From Hirudinaria manillensis (lineage: Eukaryota; Annelida; Clitellata; Hirudinida; Hirudinidae), in assembly GCA_034509925.1 (NCBI GenBank), contig CM067529.1:10054501-10118500 (forward strand): a stretch of 64,000 nucleotides of DNA, in the 5' to 3' direction. The notes beneath the pieces were generated by a model. That model worked only from the letters and a program-made list of their open reading frames with translations, had not been told where the DNA came from and did no database searches. A program made the translations under genes and the position numbers. Of the stretch, positions 49,901-63,785 are shown in pieces; position 1 is the first letter of the stretch, and every line of letters starts with the position of its first letter.

Positions 49901-52073
49901 CCCTCAATTCGCGATCTAACTTGGAAATCAGTCTCAGACGTGCATCTACAGACCCGTCGGCGTGTTCGGCCATTTTCAAATCGAATTCATTGAACTGGCT
50001 CAACAGTTGAAACTCCTGCGGTAGATTTAAAACCATTTATTTATTTGCTTATTTATTTATTTATTTATTTATTTACGAAGCGATTTAAAACGTTTGACTC
50101 GATAATAAAAAAAAAACAATTTCAAAATTTCGTTTTCAATTTTAACGAGACTTCCATTTTTATTGTTGTCGAAGAGAAGCGAGTTCTGAAAGGATGATTC
50201 TTAGAATTAGCATCGTTCTTGAAGGATCTTGAATTCTCTACGGGATGAGGGGAGCCATCAGCACTGAAATTCTTTTCCCCACGCCCAACCTTGTGCCTGA
50301 CCTCAATCTCTTGGCAACCTTTTTTGTCGAGTTTATTGCTTCGCACGAAAGGTTTGCGACATTTAGCGATTCTTCACTCCAGTCGTGTCCTGAATTAACA
50401 TTTCCATCCTTTCAAAGAAATCATTTCGTCGTTGGAAAAGGTAAAAAAAAATGGGGGGGGGGGTGGAAGAAAGCCTGAAGAAAGTCACGAAACTTGCACT
50501 CGAATTTCCAGACGATGCACTCTCGAGCGAGAATAGCGAAGAGAAAAGCCATAAAACCAGTCGCAATGAAGGCCGGTCAAACACGGTAGGAAGCCTCGTT
50601 GGAGAGCATGAAATACGAGATTAAAAGTAGCTGCCCGAACGACAACGCAGGGTGAAATAATTTGTTTCATCTGCAACCGGAAGACTGTATTCTCCTCCTC
50701 CTCCTCGCCAGAGAGGAACGTGTTCGACGTTCGTCGAGGCAGCTGAGGATTGTCAGCCTCTTCTCGTATGTGTTTGGCAATCAAATCGTTTCTCACCTCC
50801 GATGTAAATGCTGTCACCATCGCTCGCCATCCATCATACCGCCCAGCCGTTCTCATCCCAATTTCCTCCCTCGATTTTCATTACTACTATTGTTGTCGTC
50901 ACCGTAGCAACCATCGTCGTCGTTATAATCGTTATCATCATCATCATCACAACTTTCACCGACTAGAACAAGAGCAGTAGCACCATCGTGGTCATCGTCC
51001 TGTCATCATCATCAAGACCGAAGAGTCATCATTTTATCATTTTACCAATCCCACTATCACATCGACATGCCCATCAGTCTCTTCCAATTGCTGCACCCTC
51101 TCCTTCCAAACTCCACATCTCTCGTCGCTAAGCAACGCTACCGACTCGGTTAATTTATTAGAGGCTATTATAATGAGCTGATTAATTATTAATGCTCGTA
51201 GAATATTAAGTGGGGGCTGTGCGAATTGTTTGAGTCTTACGGTAATAGAAAATGCCTGACGGAAGTGTGCGCCCGGCGATAAAATAGAAATAACGAACTG
51301 CTGCTGCAAAAGGTGAAAATTAAATTAATGAATTTATATTATATCAATTAAATTAATTTATACAATTATTAACTTATATTAGTTAAATTAACTGCATGAT
51401 AACAACACAGAACCATCATTTAGCTGTTGTTATCGTTTTCTGAAATTGTAACATCTCCAACAATCCTGACCTGAACGTCGAAAATTCCTTCGTCGTCGTC
51501 TTCAGCTACTGGCAGAAGGAATAGCGATCCGACAGGGGACGATTCCACGATCTCCAGCTTGAACCTCTTCTTGAGAAAACGCGGGGAATTGTCGTTAATG
51601 TCGACGACGACGACGGTAACTTTGATGATCTTGAAGTATTGCAGTGGCTTCACGACCACGTCGAACGTCAAGGAGCACTCGGATGGCCGGTGGCTGATCT
51701 TGTGGCCGAGCGAGTGAGAGGCCGGGCACAGGGAGTCTCTGTCCATCCGCTGAACTACGAATAGGTCGCCAGAAGTTTCGTCCAGTCGAAATAACTCCAA
51801 GTGACTGGAAACGATCTGAGAAGACTTGAAGTGGAATCTGATCGGAGATTTCCCGGTCGCGTTTCTGTGCTTCTGAGGATGGGATGGATCGTGCAGACCT
51901 GAGTCCTTCTTCACGTTGCCCAGATGGTGAGGCACCGTCAGTTCTTCGTGGATCCGATATTCTACCGTTTTACTGTCATCGCTACCAGTCGCAGCAGAGT
52001 AGCGCCAACCGACAAGAATGGAGCAGGCGACAGGAAGCCAGAAGAGGAAAGAGTTGCAGAAAAGCTCTGACAT
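41297..52073 (-). CDS. Protocadherin with seven cadherin repeats (delta-1-like)
   Basis: Seven exons: 52073-51471, 50015-49890, 49819-49178, 48427-47006, 46855-46666, 43686-43589, 41830-41297, giving 1,204 residues. It starts with a signal peptide (SFLFWLPVACSILVG). Six calcium-binding EC boundaries are visible: DINDNSP, DSNDNPP, DVNDNAP, DDNDNTP, DVNDNPP and DVNDNSP. With the membrane-proximal repeat (ending INDTVLPN) this makes seven EC domains, the number typical of delta-1 protocadherins. One transmembrane helix lies at about 881-906. The cytoplasmic tail has DSDSTCSDSGRG, a QVSF sequence that might be a degraded PP1-docking (RVxF) site, and Gln/His runs. It is a single-pass calcium-dependent cell-adhesion receptor. 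The exon 5-6 junction was fixed by phase (donor gtgagc, acceptor after a T-rich tract). Additional 5' non-coding exons may exist upstream. Confidence 0.92.
41453..41520 (-). repeat. Gln/His-coding triplet repeat in the protocadherin tail
   Basis: (CAA)n and (CAC/CAT)n runs in the last exon encode Q5, H5 and Q6 stretches separated by short Leu/Lys segments. Confidence 0.85.
42120..42225. repeat. (ATC)n microsatellite, last protocadherin intron
   Basis: CATCACCATCACCAC type, interrupted. Confidence 0.8.
42548..42740. repeat. Degenerate 10-15 bp minisatellite (GTATTGCTG)
   Basis: About 16 diverged copies of a TATTGCTG(G/A)G unit in the last protocadherin intron. Confidence 0.75.
44938..45325. 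repeat. Inverted pair of tetranucleotide arrays
   Basis: A GGAC/GGAT array at 44938-44977 and a CCGT/CCAT array at 45210-45320 are reverse complements of one another, about 235 bp apart. They lie in the protocadherin intron between exons 5 and 6. Confidence 0.8.
45438..45592. repeat. ~24-bp GTT-rich minisatellite
   Basis: About six copies of GTTGTTTGTTGATG(A/C)TGTTG, in a protocadherin intron. Confidence 0.85.
46018..46202. repeat. (AAT)n microsatellite
   Basis: About 185 bases of AATAATAAC/AAT in a protocadherin intron. Confidence 0.9.
46972..47002. repeat. (GAA)n next to the protocadherin exon 4 donor
   Basis: On the minus strand this is a (TTC)n tract beginning four bases into the intron after exon 4 (47006). 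Intron retention would give poly-serine. Confidence 0.85.
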
Positions 52074-55000
52074 CACGGCTAGCTTTGCATCTTCATCGTC
52101 TGCAACTGAGCGAGAAAAGAGATAATTTCGGCGCGTTTATTTGTCAAAGGCGAGGACCAATTCTAGGGGCCGGGTTGTTCGAGTGGCGAGCAAAAGTCGT
52201 CCCGGGGCGGTAAATGTGAGATTGATTGCATTTGTTCCCGACTCGAAGTAAGAAAAAAATAAAACGAATTCTCGGGGAAACATTTCGCTTCCTAACGATC
52301 GAAAAAGAAGGCAGAAGAATGAAATTGGTGTCTCATCACCTCGCAATCAAGAGCCATTCATTCCGCTCTGATTTGTATGTACAGATGTCCTTGACGGAGT
52401 ACAGAACGACCAATTAGCTGACGCGTAAGCTTCGACGAAGCGGTTTTATCTCTTTAAGTGCTCCCTCGAACCATCGGAGTTTCAACGATTCACGACAATT
52501 CACTGCCATTCACAAACGGCGAATTCACGCACGAATTCACGCGAATTCACATAGATTTCAGATCACAATCCACGATTAGCACCGATCACCTGATAGACTG
52601 TTAGAATTAAAGAATACATTCAGAGGTTCTGTTGTGAACAAGGAAGACGGTCCGATGGAGTTCGATGAATTGATATCTTTACGTTTTTTCTAATCGTCTG
52701 CAGGAAGTTGGGTCTTTCGGCGGGAATAAATCGCCAATGAAATGATCCCGAAGTCAATTTGGATTCATGGAAAGGAATGAATTTATGATTAATTCTGTTC
52801 TCCAACACTGGAAGAGAATATAAGATTCGTGCGCCACCAGCAATCGATGTTGACTTGTTGCATGGAAATGATTCATTCCTTGCACTTTCAATCATTCTTC
52901 ACTATTAATATTGATATCTCTTGCCGTTATTATTATTATTATTATTTTAATCAAATTATTAGTATTTTTTTGTTAAATTATCTCGTTAAACTGCCAAATA
53001 TTAATATCGGTTATTGTTGTTGTTATTATTATCGGTCTTATTGTAACTATTATTATAATGATTAGTTCTCTTGGCTTTTCTGAGCAAAATTAATAATCAA
53101 CTTCCTGACTCCTCGTTCGTCCGAATGGCAAACAAAAGACTAATCGATTGTGGCCATAATATGACAGCAGTCCGATGGCACTCATAAAACCTCGGTCAAA
53201 CGCTGAGAATCGAACTGAGAAAAACCAATTAGGCGAGTTTTCCTTACGACCGGCTCCTATTTTCTGAAGATTTTGACGGACATTCTGAAAATTTTTCGTC
53301 ATCGGGGACTTTCTAAATGAACGCCGTGGGACTTAAAAACTTTTTAGAATCCAGACCTTAGGGTCGTCTCTTGTCAAATTTGAAGCGACCTGAAAGATGA
53401 TGAATCTCTCTCCGACATCATCCTCATAATGCTAGGCCTCTACTTTCCTCCGCTTGATAATACGAAAGAACGATAAGATCCCTTCACTTCGAAATTCGCG
53501 AAAATTCGAGTCTCAGAATGTTCCGAGTTCTTTACTCGGTAATTACTGAACGACAACCGATTCTGAAACGTTCAGAGATTACGAAACGACACACGTAAGG
53601 TTACTTTCCCGTTCGCACTTCCTCGGCGTTAAAACCGCTCGCTCGGACGGTTCCTGTGATTTGAGAGCTTCTGACAGTTAATGATGACAAAGGATGGAAA
53701 AGCAGAAAATTTACGATGGCTCTAAATAAAAGCAATGGACTTGTTAAGGATTGGAGCAGGTGTGTGAGGCGTGAAAAAGCAGAAACTCGGGCGAGGAATA
53801 TTTCAGTTCCTACGCTCCTCTGCCTCCTCCTAAATCCTGTCTTTCCATCTGCCAGGAGAAGTTTCATGCAGAAATGGAAGCCTTCTTTAGGATCCGTTGG
53901 ATGATTTGGATGAAAAAAAAAAGCATGCAATTGTTGATTGTATTCTTTTGACGATTGGATTAAACTGCAACGCTTGCGTCTGAGTACTCGTCGATTTCCT
54001 TGAGATATTCCACAATTTCCTTTAAAAAATTATTTCATTACAAAACCCCACGAGAGCGTATGGGAACCCAATTAACACTGGAAAGTATTGAGGTGAAGTG
54101 GAATCTTTGAAGTTGCTGGGGTTCCATAAATGATTCAGACCCTGAAAGACCCTGAAATCCGCAGTATGCAGTACGTTTCGATAAAGTACTTTTAAGGGAA
54201 CGTATAAATGCTCAACTATCTGTCGTACCAATTGCTATGGCATTTTTGGCGCCGTTTTAAAGCCTATGATATGACATTCAAAATTCGGAAAGCCCTCCAA
54301 ATTAACTCTTCAGGAATTTCATTTTAGTTTTTGTTTCAAATTCGTATTGTAACTCAAACCTAGAATATTTATTTTCATGAGACTACAATCAAAGTTCTAC
54401 TTTTAGACTGGCCATTAGTCATAGATTTTCGTGTCATTGCAATGCTTGTACAGGATTGTACTAACGTGGTTGAATTGTAATTGTTAAAATCAGTACCATA
54501 TTTTAAAAACTTTAAAAATCCATTTTGGTATAAAATTTGAGATTTTATAAAATTTATGTCTATTTATCCCCTCAAAATACTGACCCACTTAGTACGCCAA
54601 TACTATCTGGCCATCTGAATGAATTGGATCTCAGTGAAACTTTACAAAATCCTCGGAAGTTCCAGGCTGGTATTTAAGATAAAAATAATTAAATAAATAA
54701 ATAAAGAATTGCAAAAGGTTGACTGAGATTGAGAAGGAAATCCTGACCAATGAAAGAGTACGAAGGACATTTGGTGGTGGAAAGCAATAAGCCGAATGAT
54801 TGCCTCGTGTTTTCACATTTTCATCAAACATTTTCAGCGCCAGGGGACAATCTAAATTTAGAATTTACAATAAAAAATATTTAAAAAAAAAAGCACATTT
54901 ACTCTCATCATTTCGATGATTTTCCGTCTGTAGAAGTTGCGCGCTCAATTTTGTAAATTCCACGAAACACACCATGCGTAGAACAACAAAGAAAAAAAAA

Positions 55001-58000
55001 ATTTGAAAGATCGCATTGCATGGTCTTTAGATTCTCATGTTTGTAGAAGAGACCGACGTTTAATATCAATTAGGCATTTTGTTACAATCTCAACCGAGCT
55101 GTTAGAGAGCGATTTTAACTTGCGATCAAGTTAACTTAAAACAATGAAGTAGTTTAATTTCCAATTCATTTACAAGCAATTGATCAATTTGAGTAGATTT
55201 AATTAGAAGGAATTAATCCTTAAAGCCACGAATATGCCAGCGAGAATTCATCACGGATCAACGGCCTATTAGTTCCATGCAATCAAAGACTTCCGAAATA
55301 CTGGAGAGAGAGACGCCTAATTGCTCGGAACGTACGTAGCGGAGCAGGCATTTTCCAGCCTCTCCTCGTGAGTGATTTTAATATCTGCTGACACGACCGT
55401 GAAAAGCCACAGTTGCAAGGATTGAGGAAATTGTTCGACGGACCTCGTGAAATTCACCTCGTCGTATGCTGGGGAGTCGTCAAAGAACCTTAAAAACCGC
55501 ATTGAATTGCTCTCGAATTTGGTTTCGAACCCGAAATCGCCAGCCTCGTTACGATGTTTAATTATTTTCACGCATCGCGGCATCCGAATGGAAGAATTCC
55601 TGGAAATTCCAAGGAAGGGAATCAAAAAAAAAAACCTCCATCGAAAAATTATCAATTTCTGCAATCACTTCATAGCGAAATTGAAATGAATCCAGCAATT
55701 AGAATATCGCACGAGTCACTAAACTAGCCCCGAATGAATCTATTTATGCGCCATCAATTCAAAGATGAATTTAAGAACCCGCATCAAGAAGAGAATCCTC
55801 AGCGACGAGGGAAAGGTTAAGCCCGGAAGACATGCAAGCAACATGAGATTCTGGCGAAACTGGATCAACTATATCAAGTCAGCTTAACCTCGTAGGTTGA
55901 CGTTAAAGTACCGCGATTCGCTCGAAAGCAAAAAACATCTTCATTCGGTCTCCCGCTTTAAACTCGAAATGGCAGATTCCGAACTTCACCGTTTATTCTT
56001 GCTTTTCTTGTCGTTGTTGTTGTTGTTGTTGAGATTCGATGTTGTCGTCTTTAAATACGTTTTGTAACCACGGAATTATTTCTGTTGCTAATAACAACCG
56101 TCGTCATGGCTCTGTCATCATCATCATCATCATCATCGTCGTCGTTGTGGTTGATGGTTATGATCTGCTACTTTGATATTTTATTCTCCAATCTAGGACA
56201 GCGGCAGCCACTTATTGGTTCAAAAGTAACGCAGCTTCGATAATCAGTTCTCGGTCCCACGCGACTCCGTTGTTGACAGATCACTCAATAGAGAGACATT
56301 ACCAAGACATTCATCCTCTTAATGTTCTCGAATCCATACATTAAGAAATGACGTTTGAACGTCTCAATCCCGGTCACAGGCGGAGTGATTGAGTGATTGA
56401 CATTGATTGGAGTATCAAAACAACCGTTCCAATCAAAATGCGGACGTTCGTCTGATTAAATTTGACAGCCTCCTTACTTCGCCTCAGGAATGAATTCAAA
56501 AATACAGATCAAGGTCTGGAAATGAGAACAAGATTCTTCGTGTGACGCGTGACATTCGGTTCATCTCACATCGACACTCGTTTCAAATGTCAAAACTGAA
56601 AAATTCAACGGGCCATTTTTATTATTGACGTGACCGAATTTTGAGTCTAAGAATCACTCTTTGAGCACAGGTTGTCGTTGTTGTTGTTGTTGACGTAAAT
56701 TATCGTCTTCTCGTCTGCGTTTATTTTTTGCTGCGATTGAAAATTTATTGCACGAAGGTCCGACGGAGGAATTTTTAAAGGAATCAAGAAAGGATTAGCG
56801 ATGGAATATCTTTTGCATATTTTCAGAAGGGAAGGGGGCCTAAAAATTGCATTACTCTGAATCTCTTTAGACCTAGGGACATGCGAAACATTTCCAGGCA
56901 AGAAATTCAGAAATCTGCTCATCTTTTTACAGAAGTGAACCTCGTTGACTCGACCCGATGTCGTGGCATGTCGAACATGAGGAGAATTTATGCACGTCGA
57001 CAAAAAAAAATATTGCAAACGCAGGATTTTATAAATGAATGGAAAACAAACAAAAAATAAACATTGAACAAAAAAAAAGTCAGCGAATCAAAATACCTGT
57101 CAGAAAAGGCAAATATCCGTTAGTCAAGAGGCTGGAAGCAAATATTTACTAGTCGTTCGTGGAACTACAAACGAGTTGATGCTGGAAGACGCTTGTAACT
57201 GGAAGTAGTTCTTCTGTTGTCGCCAACCGTGGTAGGGTTAACAATCGCTCTCCGTGAAAGCAGCGAGCGCTGAGCGTGGCCGGTGACGATTCTTTCTGGT
57301 TAACTGGAAGAATTTACTAGGCTCTCGCAAAAGGAATGACAGGTCGCTACGTTTAGAACGAAGAAGAGACAACGAGCGGACTGCCCTCTCTGCACTTCTA
57401 TCCTCTGCAATGAGTGGATTTCAGTGAAATTGCATCAGCATCCGTCATTATTAGACGTCACCATTTTTCTCGGCCTAAAAATTTACTCTGTCGAAGATTC
57501 GAGCTTTGAAAATCGTGGTCTGGAATCGACTCCAGAGGCAGACATATTTCTCTTCGTCGTCTTCTGGAGAAAAAGCATCTTTTGCTGCCTAGATATTGTT
57601 ACCAGGTAGATGTGAATGTATAGATTTTAATCCCACAGTGAGCCAGTACATAAATGTCTTGCCTCCACTTTTAAACAAACGCATAAATTTTCTGCTCTCC
57701 TTGTTTGTCTGCTTCGTTCGAGTTGTTACCCAACCGCTCAAAAAAATAAGAGGAGGAGGAGGAGTAGGACGATGAAGGGGTTGCGGAGTTTCCCGAGTTG
57801 TCGTTGCGCTTGTTGCGCGCGTTGCGTCGCAAAGTCGTGTGAAGTCGTCGTAATCGTTGTTTTTGTTGTTGTTTTCTTGTTGTTTGAAGTTCTGACAATG
57901 ACGATCAAATCATGAGATTTGAATGAGATTTGAGATGTAAATTTGATCGAACAACTGACAGTTTGTCATCACAACGATGACTTTGACTTTACTGATGACG

Positions 58001-61000
58001 ACGATCACGATGAAGGTGGTGCTGATGACGACGACAACGACGATGGTGGCAAAGAAGATATCTTATTATTTGTTTGTTTTTTTTTTTGCGGAAAAGCATA
58101 TCACGTAATGTCATTTCCAAAGTCGGAATTTAATAAAAACGAATTGTTCCGAAATAATATGATTTAACGCGAATGAATTATCGACAAATAATTGTCACAA
58201 GAGTCACGACCCTGGATGATTGTTGGTCGTTCTTATTAGAATGTTGTTGTTGTCGTCGTCGTTGTCATTGTTGTTGTTACTGTTGTCGTGTTGTTTATGA
58301 AAAATGTATCTCACATGTCCTTCTGAATGGCACAGCCTACGTAGGCTTCTTCGCGCCCTGTTTCTATCATATTCATGTTTACGAGACCAGGTACGGAACT
58401 ATGGCGAGCAACAGAAGCCCTTCATCACTTCAACTTGGTCGCTCTTTGTTTCTTTATGAAACCAGGCGACAACGGCCTTCAAAAAAGTCAACGATGTCAA
58501 CAACACGTTTCCAGTTATTAAATAAACATTCAAATCTCTGAATTGACAAAAACAACTCATTTTTTTTTAGTGGCATTTCAACTTCCTACCTCACCCCTCA
58601 CTCCAAAAAAAAAAAAGAGTAAAAATTTGAAGGTCAAATTTAGTGCCGAGTTGAAGTTAAACGTTGATCTTCACAAAGTTGGAAATTAATCTCTCACACG
58701 AGAAATTCAAATCAGAATTTACCGTACCCAGATCAGCATTTGTAAAGCCATCAATTTATCAGTCCTAGGAATTCCAGGACAGAGGCAGACAGAGCGAATA
58801 AATTGTCAGGACACGCAGAAAAAAGAAGAAAGAAATAACGAAGGACAAAAAAAATCTGAAATTTCAAAATAAAAATCACGAATGTTGCTTCTTGGGTTGA
58901 GTCGGTGGCTGGTGGCCTGTTGAATGGATTCTCGCGATGCCATATTTTCCAGGCTGTGCACATCAAGACTTGTGACCATCGAGCGAAATTTAACATCTCC
59001 ATGTTTTAATGTCATCCGGACGCAATTCCATCAATTCCGTTGGATATGAAAGGAAATTCGTTGCATGAGGAATGAAAATTCGTTTATCTTCTTTCGTTCG
59101 TTTATTTGTTTGCTTGTTTGTTTATTTGTTTGTTTGTTTGTTTGTTTTCGCTTTAATTTCGTTCAATTTTTTTTATTTTGTTGTTTTTGTCAATCAACAC
59201 GTTTTAAGGTCCTTGAATTCCCCTCTTCATGTCAAGTTCTTGCATCATTTAATGCTGCAACATCATTTTGATGCTCTCTATTATTCCGTGACAACAACAT
59301 CAGCCTTAATGTTCTCCACTTTAAAAAATTAAAGCGACTCCTGGAAATCTCTGGATACTTTTTCCGCTGGAGACATGACTCAAAAAACTTGTTGATGTTG
59401 TTGTTATTTGGGAGAGTCCACGTTGTTGTCGTTGTTTTGGAGGGCCCATGTTGTTGTTGTTGTTGTTGTTGTTTTGAAGGACCCATGTTGTTGTTGTTTG
59501 GGAGAGTCAACGTTGTTGTTGTTGTTGTTGTTGCTTGTGCATGCTTGTCAAAAAAACATTTGAGTGGAGGCAGATGATCCGATTAGGGACCCGTGGGATT
59601 CAAAACTTGAGAGACAAAGACATACTCGACAAAAGGACCTCATTGATTGACTGTCGCAGGACTCAGCATTACAAACGATGACTGGCTGATTTGATTAGCG
59701 ATTTGATTGGCTCCACAAAGAGAGCATAATGTACTCCGTGTATAACGATTGCACTGTTAAGGAGGGTGGTTTGAAACTAGAGGAGGGTACAAGGGTGAAT
59801 AGAGGGCGCCAACAGGTGGCCACTCAGCCCGGATCCTCTTTTCAGAGGGATCTCGAAAATCAATAAACCCTCACAGGTCAACAGGCATGTTCTTTGTTTG
59901 GCTCAAAAATCTCGTATTTTAGAAATGAACGGACAAAAAGTTGAAGAGAGAGATAAGAGAAATAGATAACTAGATAAATAAATAAATAAACAAACATATA
60001 ATTTGATAAACGAATAGATAAATAGTATCACAAATCGCTTATAATTTCCACCAATCTGTGCCACCAATGTCCCTCCAAGGCTCAGAGTGGAAAACAAAAT
60101 GGCCACGTGAACCAAACAAACGTGAAAATTTATGTTTTTATTTCATTAAAACGTCTTTTCCATTAAAATCCGCATTAACTCTGAAAAGGATTTCGTTTTA
60201 TTAGTTTTTGCTGCTGTTCAAAAAGTTGTTACTTGACAAAACCGTGCAGCGTGGGATACCTCTAAATGTTTGAAAATCTGAAGAATAACTGATCGCAGGC
60301 TGAGAAATATTCTCACTTGATCGTACAAATTCACGAAATAAACGATTATTACACGTAATTACAAATACTTAGTGAAGTTAAAAATATTTCGTGACATTAC
60401 ATCATACTTACACAGCAAGAAATCACAAATATCTTCATCTCGAAATTACGAACATCGCATGAAATTACAAACATTACGTGTCATTACGCGTCATTATCTT
60501 CAATTATGTCCAATTACACTCGACCGGTCATAAAAAAAACCACGTCTAATTATTTCGGAAAATTTTCTCCATCAAAATTTTCGAGTCAGCGCTGGAACCA
60601 CCCGATGCAGGCATGTCAGGAATTTAAAAATATTTCAAAACCCATCTCCAATAACGCCGATGACGACGACGACGACGATGGTGATGATGATATTGACGAT
60701 GAAAGTGGTGATACTCGGTGATGATTACCTGACTCACCTTCGAAATAGTCACTTATTTGCCAGAAGAAGATTTCATAGCAGGTTCCAACCATCCGCAAGA
60801 CATTGATTTTCCGTTCGTGTGACAACTTCTTTCTTTTTTTTTATTTCATTTTTCTCCAGTTTTTAGAACAAAAAAAACGTTACCAAAACGTCCGCTGCTT
60901 CGCGTCATGGCAAGACATGACGCAGCATGACGCAGCATGACACGCGTCGAATGGGCACAAATCGTAAATAAACAACTTTGAGTTAATTAATGCTTTTCTA

Positions 61001-61772
61001 AAACGTGTCCAAAGGCTGAAAAATGCTGCCGCTGAAGAGAATGATCATTGGGGGAGGCTGACCATCGTCCATTGTCCTTGCAGAAAACAGCATCTTGAAA
61101 CAGATGCTTCTCATCCGGAACTGAATCTCGCTTCCATTATGTTTCTATGCTTTTTATTTTTATTATTTTTTATTTTTTTTACAGCTTTTAGCTCAGAATT
61201 AAGTGCTCTTTGTCAAACTATATTTACATATTCGTGCATTTATTGAGCGAATAACCAGTGCTGGAATAAAACAGGTATTTCCAAATACGTACTTTCAGAG
61301 GAGGGAGCCTTAAAAGTTGATCTGCAGAAAATGGATTTTCGAAGAAAACGAGACATTTTGAGACTTGCTTGTTATTTTAGATTTTATTCATTTTCGACTC
61401 CGAACTCATAATAATAACGTCTATTATCTCATTAATACGTAATCATTTCAATTAACAGCTTATCTCGTTATCATGATTAATCATTCCACCATTATTTGTT
61501 TGACTTTGGGGTTATCAAAGTACAGTAACTTAGACTTTTATCCTGCAAGATTGTTTTGTTGCTGAAGTGAAGTAAGATACGTCATCGTCTTACAACGACT
61601 TACGACAGCGAGTTATGATGGACGCAAAATAACTTTTTACGACCACTTAGCCACCTCTTGATACTCGTAATATAATTTTTAAAATCAAAACTTGGTAATA
61701 ATTTATTAAATTTCACGCTGCAAATAATAACTTTACCGCGAAAAGATAAAAAAATAATCGTGAATCTATATT

Positions 61773-61803
<31 letters not shown>

Positions 61804-62556
61804 ATAAATAAATTAATTATAACTATAATTATTATTTATTATTATTATTAATAATATTGAATAAATTAATTAATTATAATTATTATTTATTATTATTAAT
61901 AATATTGAATAAATAAATAAATTATAATTATAATTTATTATTATTATTTATTATTATTATTATTATTTATTGTCTCTATCAAACTCAACCCAGTCTTACG
62001 TCTCTCTCGTCATAACAAATCGTTATCAGAAAGCAAATGACACGATACAATATAATGAACAATTAAGAATAATTTTCCAGGATAGGATAAGGACTCAAAC
62101 TCGGAGATCGTAAAACAACGATGGATTGAATTGGGGTTTCAATCAAGTTTCAATCAAGTTTCAATCAAGTTTTACGATTGAAACCTTTCGGACCTTCAGC
62201 GTCGATACGATCGCATTTTATTGAGACTTTAGGGCGAATATAATCGCTATCCTAAGTGGTCCTAAGGAATCCAACTGTAGTTAGCGTTGGACCTAAGTTA
62301 GTGTGTGACTCGCTTGGTACTTTGGTAAATTACTGAATGAATTTTAAATTTTAAAAAGTTAAATTACGAAAATATTTATGTATAATTTATATTAAGCGCT
62401 TAGTTGTTATTAATAAATTAATAAATTTACTTTTTGGAATATGTTCTGTTTTTTCTTATTGCTTAGGGTAGACTCGTGATTCGTAAATCGCCGTTACTGT
62501 TGCTGTGCTGTGGCTATTATTAGTATTGTTATTATATAATATTAATATTATTATTA

Positions 62557-62591
<35 letters not shown>

Positions 62592-63236
62592 TTCTGTCGT
62601 TGTTTTTATTAAAAGATATTTCAAAACCGAGGTTCAATTGTCAATTAGTCGACCAACTTTGAACGTGTCCTCAGCAAGTTACTTCTGATGATGATGATAA
62701 TGATGATGATAGTGATGATGACGACGACGACGACGATGATGATGATGATGGGTTTATGGTCCCAGTCACAACGAAGATGGTCAAGGCTTTAAGTTGTCTC
62801 CTCAACTCTGCTAATTAGATCACGTGACTATTTTTGTTATGAATATACATAGAAGTTCAACTGTATTCTAGGGCGGATCTACATAATTAGTAATTAATAA
62901 ATTATGTTAATTTATCGTGATATGTCAATATGTTTATTACACCTAAGCATCGTGTTAAATAAAATAAATATTGTAATAATGTAATAATACATTAGGTTTA
63001 CAAATATATTGTAATATATTGTATTAAATTAGTAATAATATCTTTATTGGAAAAACAGTAAAAATATGAACATGGAATAGTAATTAGCAAGTTTCTAATT
63101 GATTGACCAATTGGTCTAATTGGGAGATCCATCTCTTTTTAGAGAGACTCGACCAGATACATAAATGTATCGATTAGGCCAATGAAACATACTTAAAATA
63201 GAAGCATGTTTGGAGTTATTTTTAAATTTATTGTTA

Positions 63237-63255
63237 TTGATATATATTATTATTA

Positions 63256-63349
<94 letters not shown>

Positions 63350-63370
63350 CATAATTATTATTATTATTGG
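63237..63370. repeat. Long (ATT)n microsatellite
   Basis: About 40 near-perfect TTA triplets. The isoleucine frames on both strands are artefacts. Confidence 0.95.
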
Positions 63371-63546
63371 AATTGCTCTTAAAAATAAATATTCCTTAAA
63401 AGTAAAATATTAAACTGAAGTATTTTTACAAATAAACATTCTTTTTAGGTGACCTGGGACATTTTGATGGAAAATGATTTGAAATTTATCTTGTCAATTA
63501 GAAATTTTCACAAGGTCATTTATTATTCACGTTATCTCAATCAGTA

Positions 63547-63549
63547 TCG

Positions 63550-63593
<44 letters not shown>

Positions 63594-63605
63594 GTCATCG
63601 TCATT
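63547..63605. repeat. (ATC)n microsatellite
   Basis: About 18 near-perfect TCA triplets. Confidence 0.92.
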
Positions 63606-63651
63606 AATGAGACCTATTTTGGGTTCAAAGATCTTGTTGAGATTCAGCCTA

Positions 63652-63785
63652 TAATATATATATTATATATTATATATATATTATATATTATATTATATAT
63701 ATTATATATATATTATATATTATATTATATATATTATATATATATATATTTATATATCTTATATATATATTATATATTATTTAGT
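63652..63785. repeat. Self-complementary (TA)n-type array
   Basis: TATATATTATATATTATATT units arranged so that long stretches can fold back. It is purely A/T over about 130 bases. Confidence 0.9.

Noticed and set aside
63116-63413. Poly-isoleucine frames on both strands
   Set aside because: Pure (ATT)n microsatellite.
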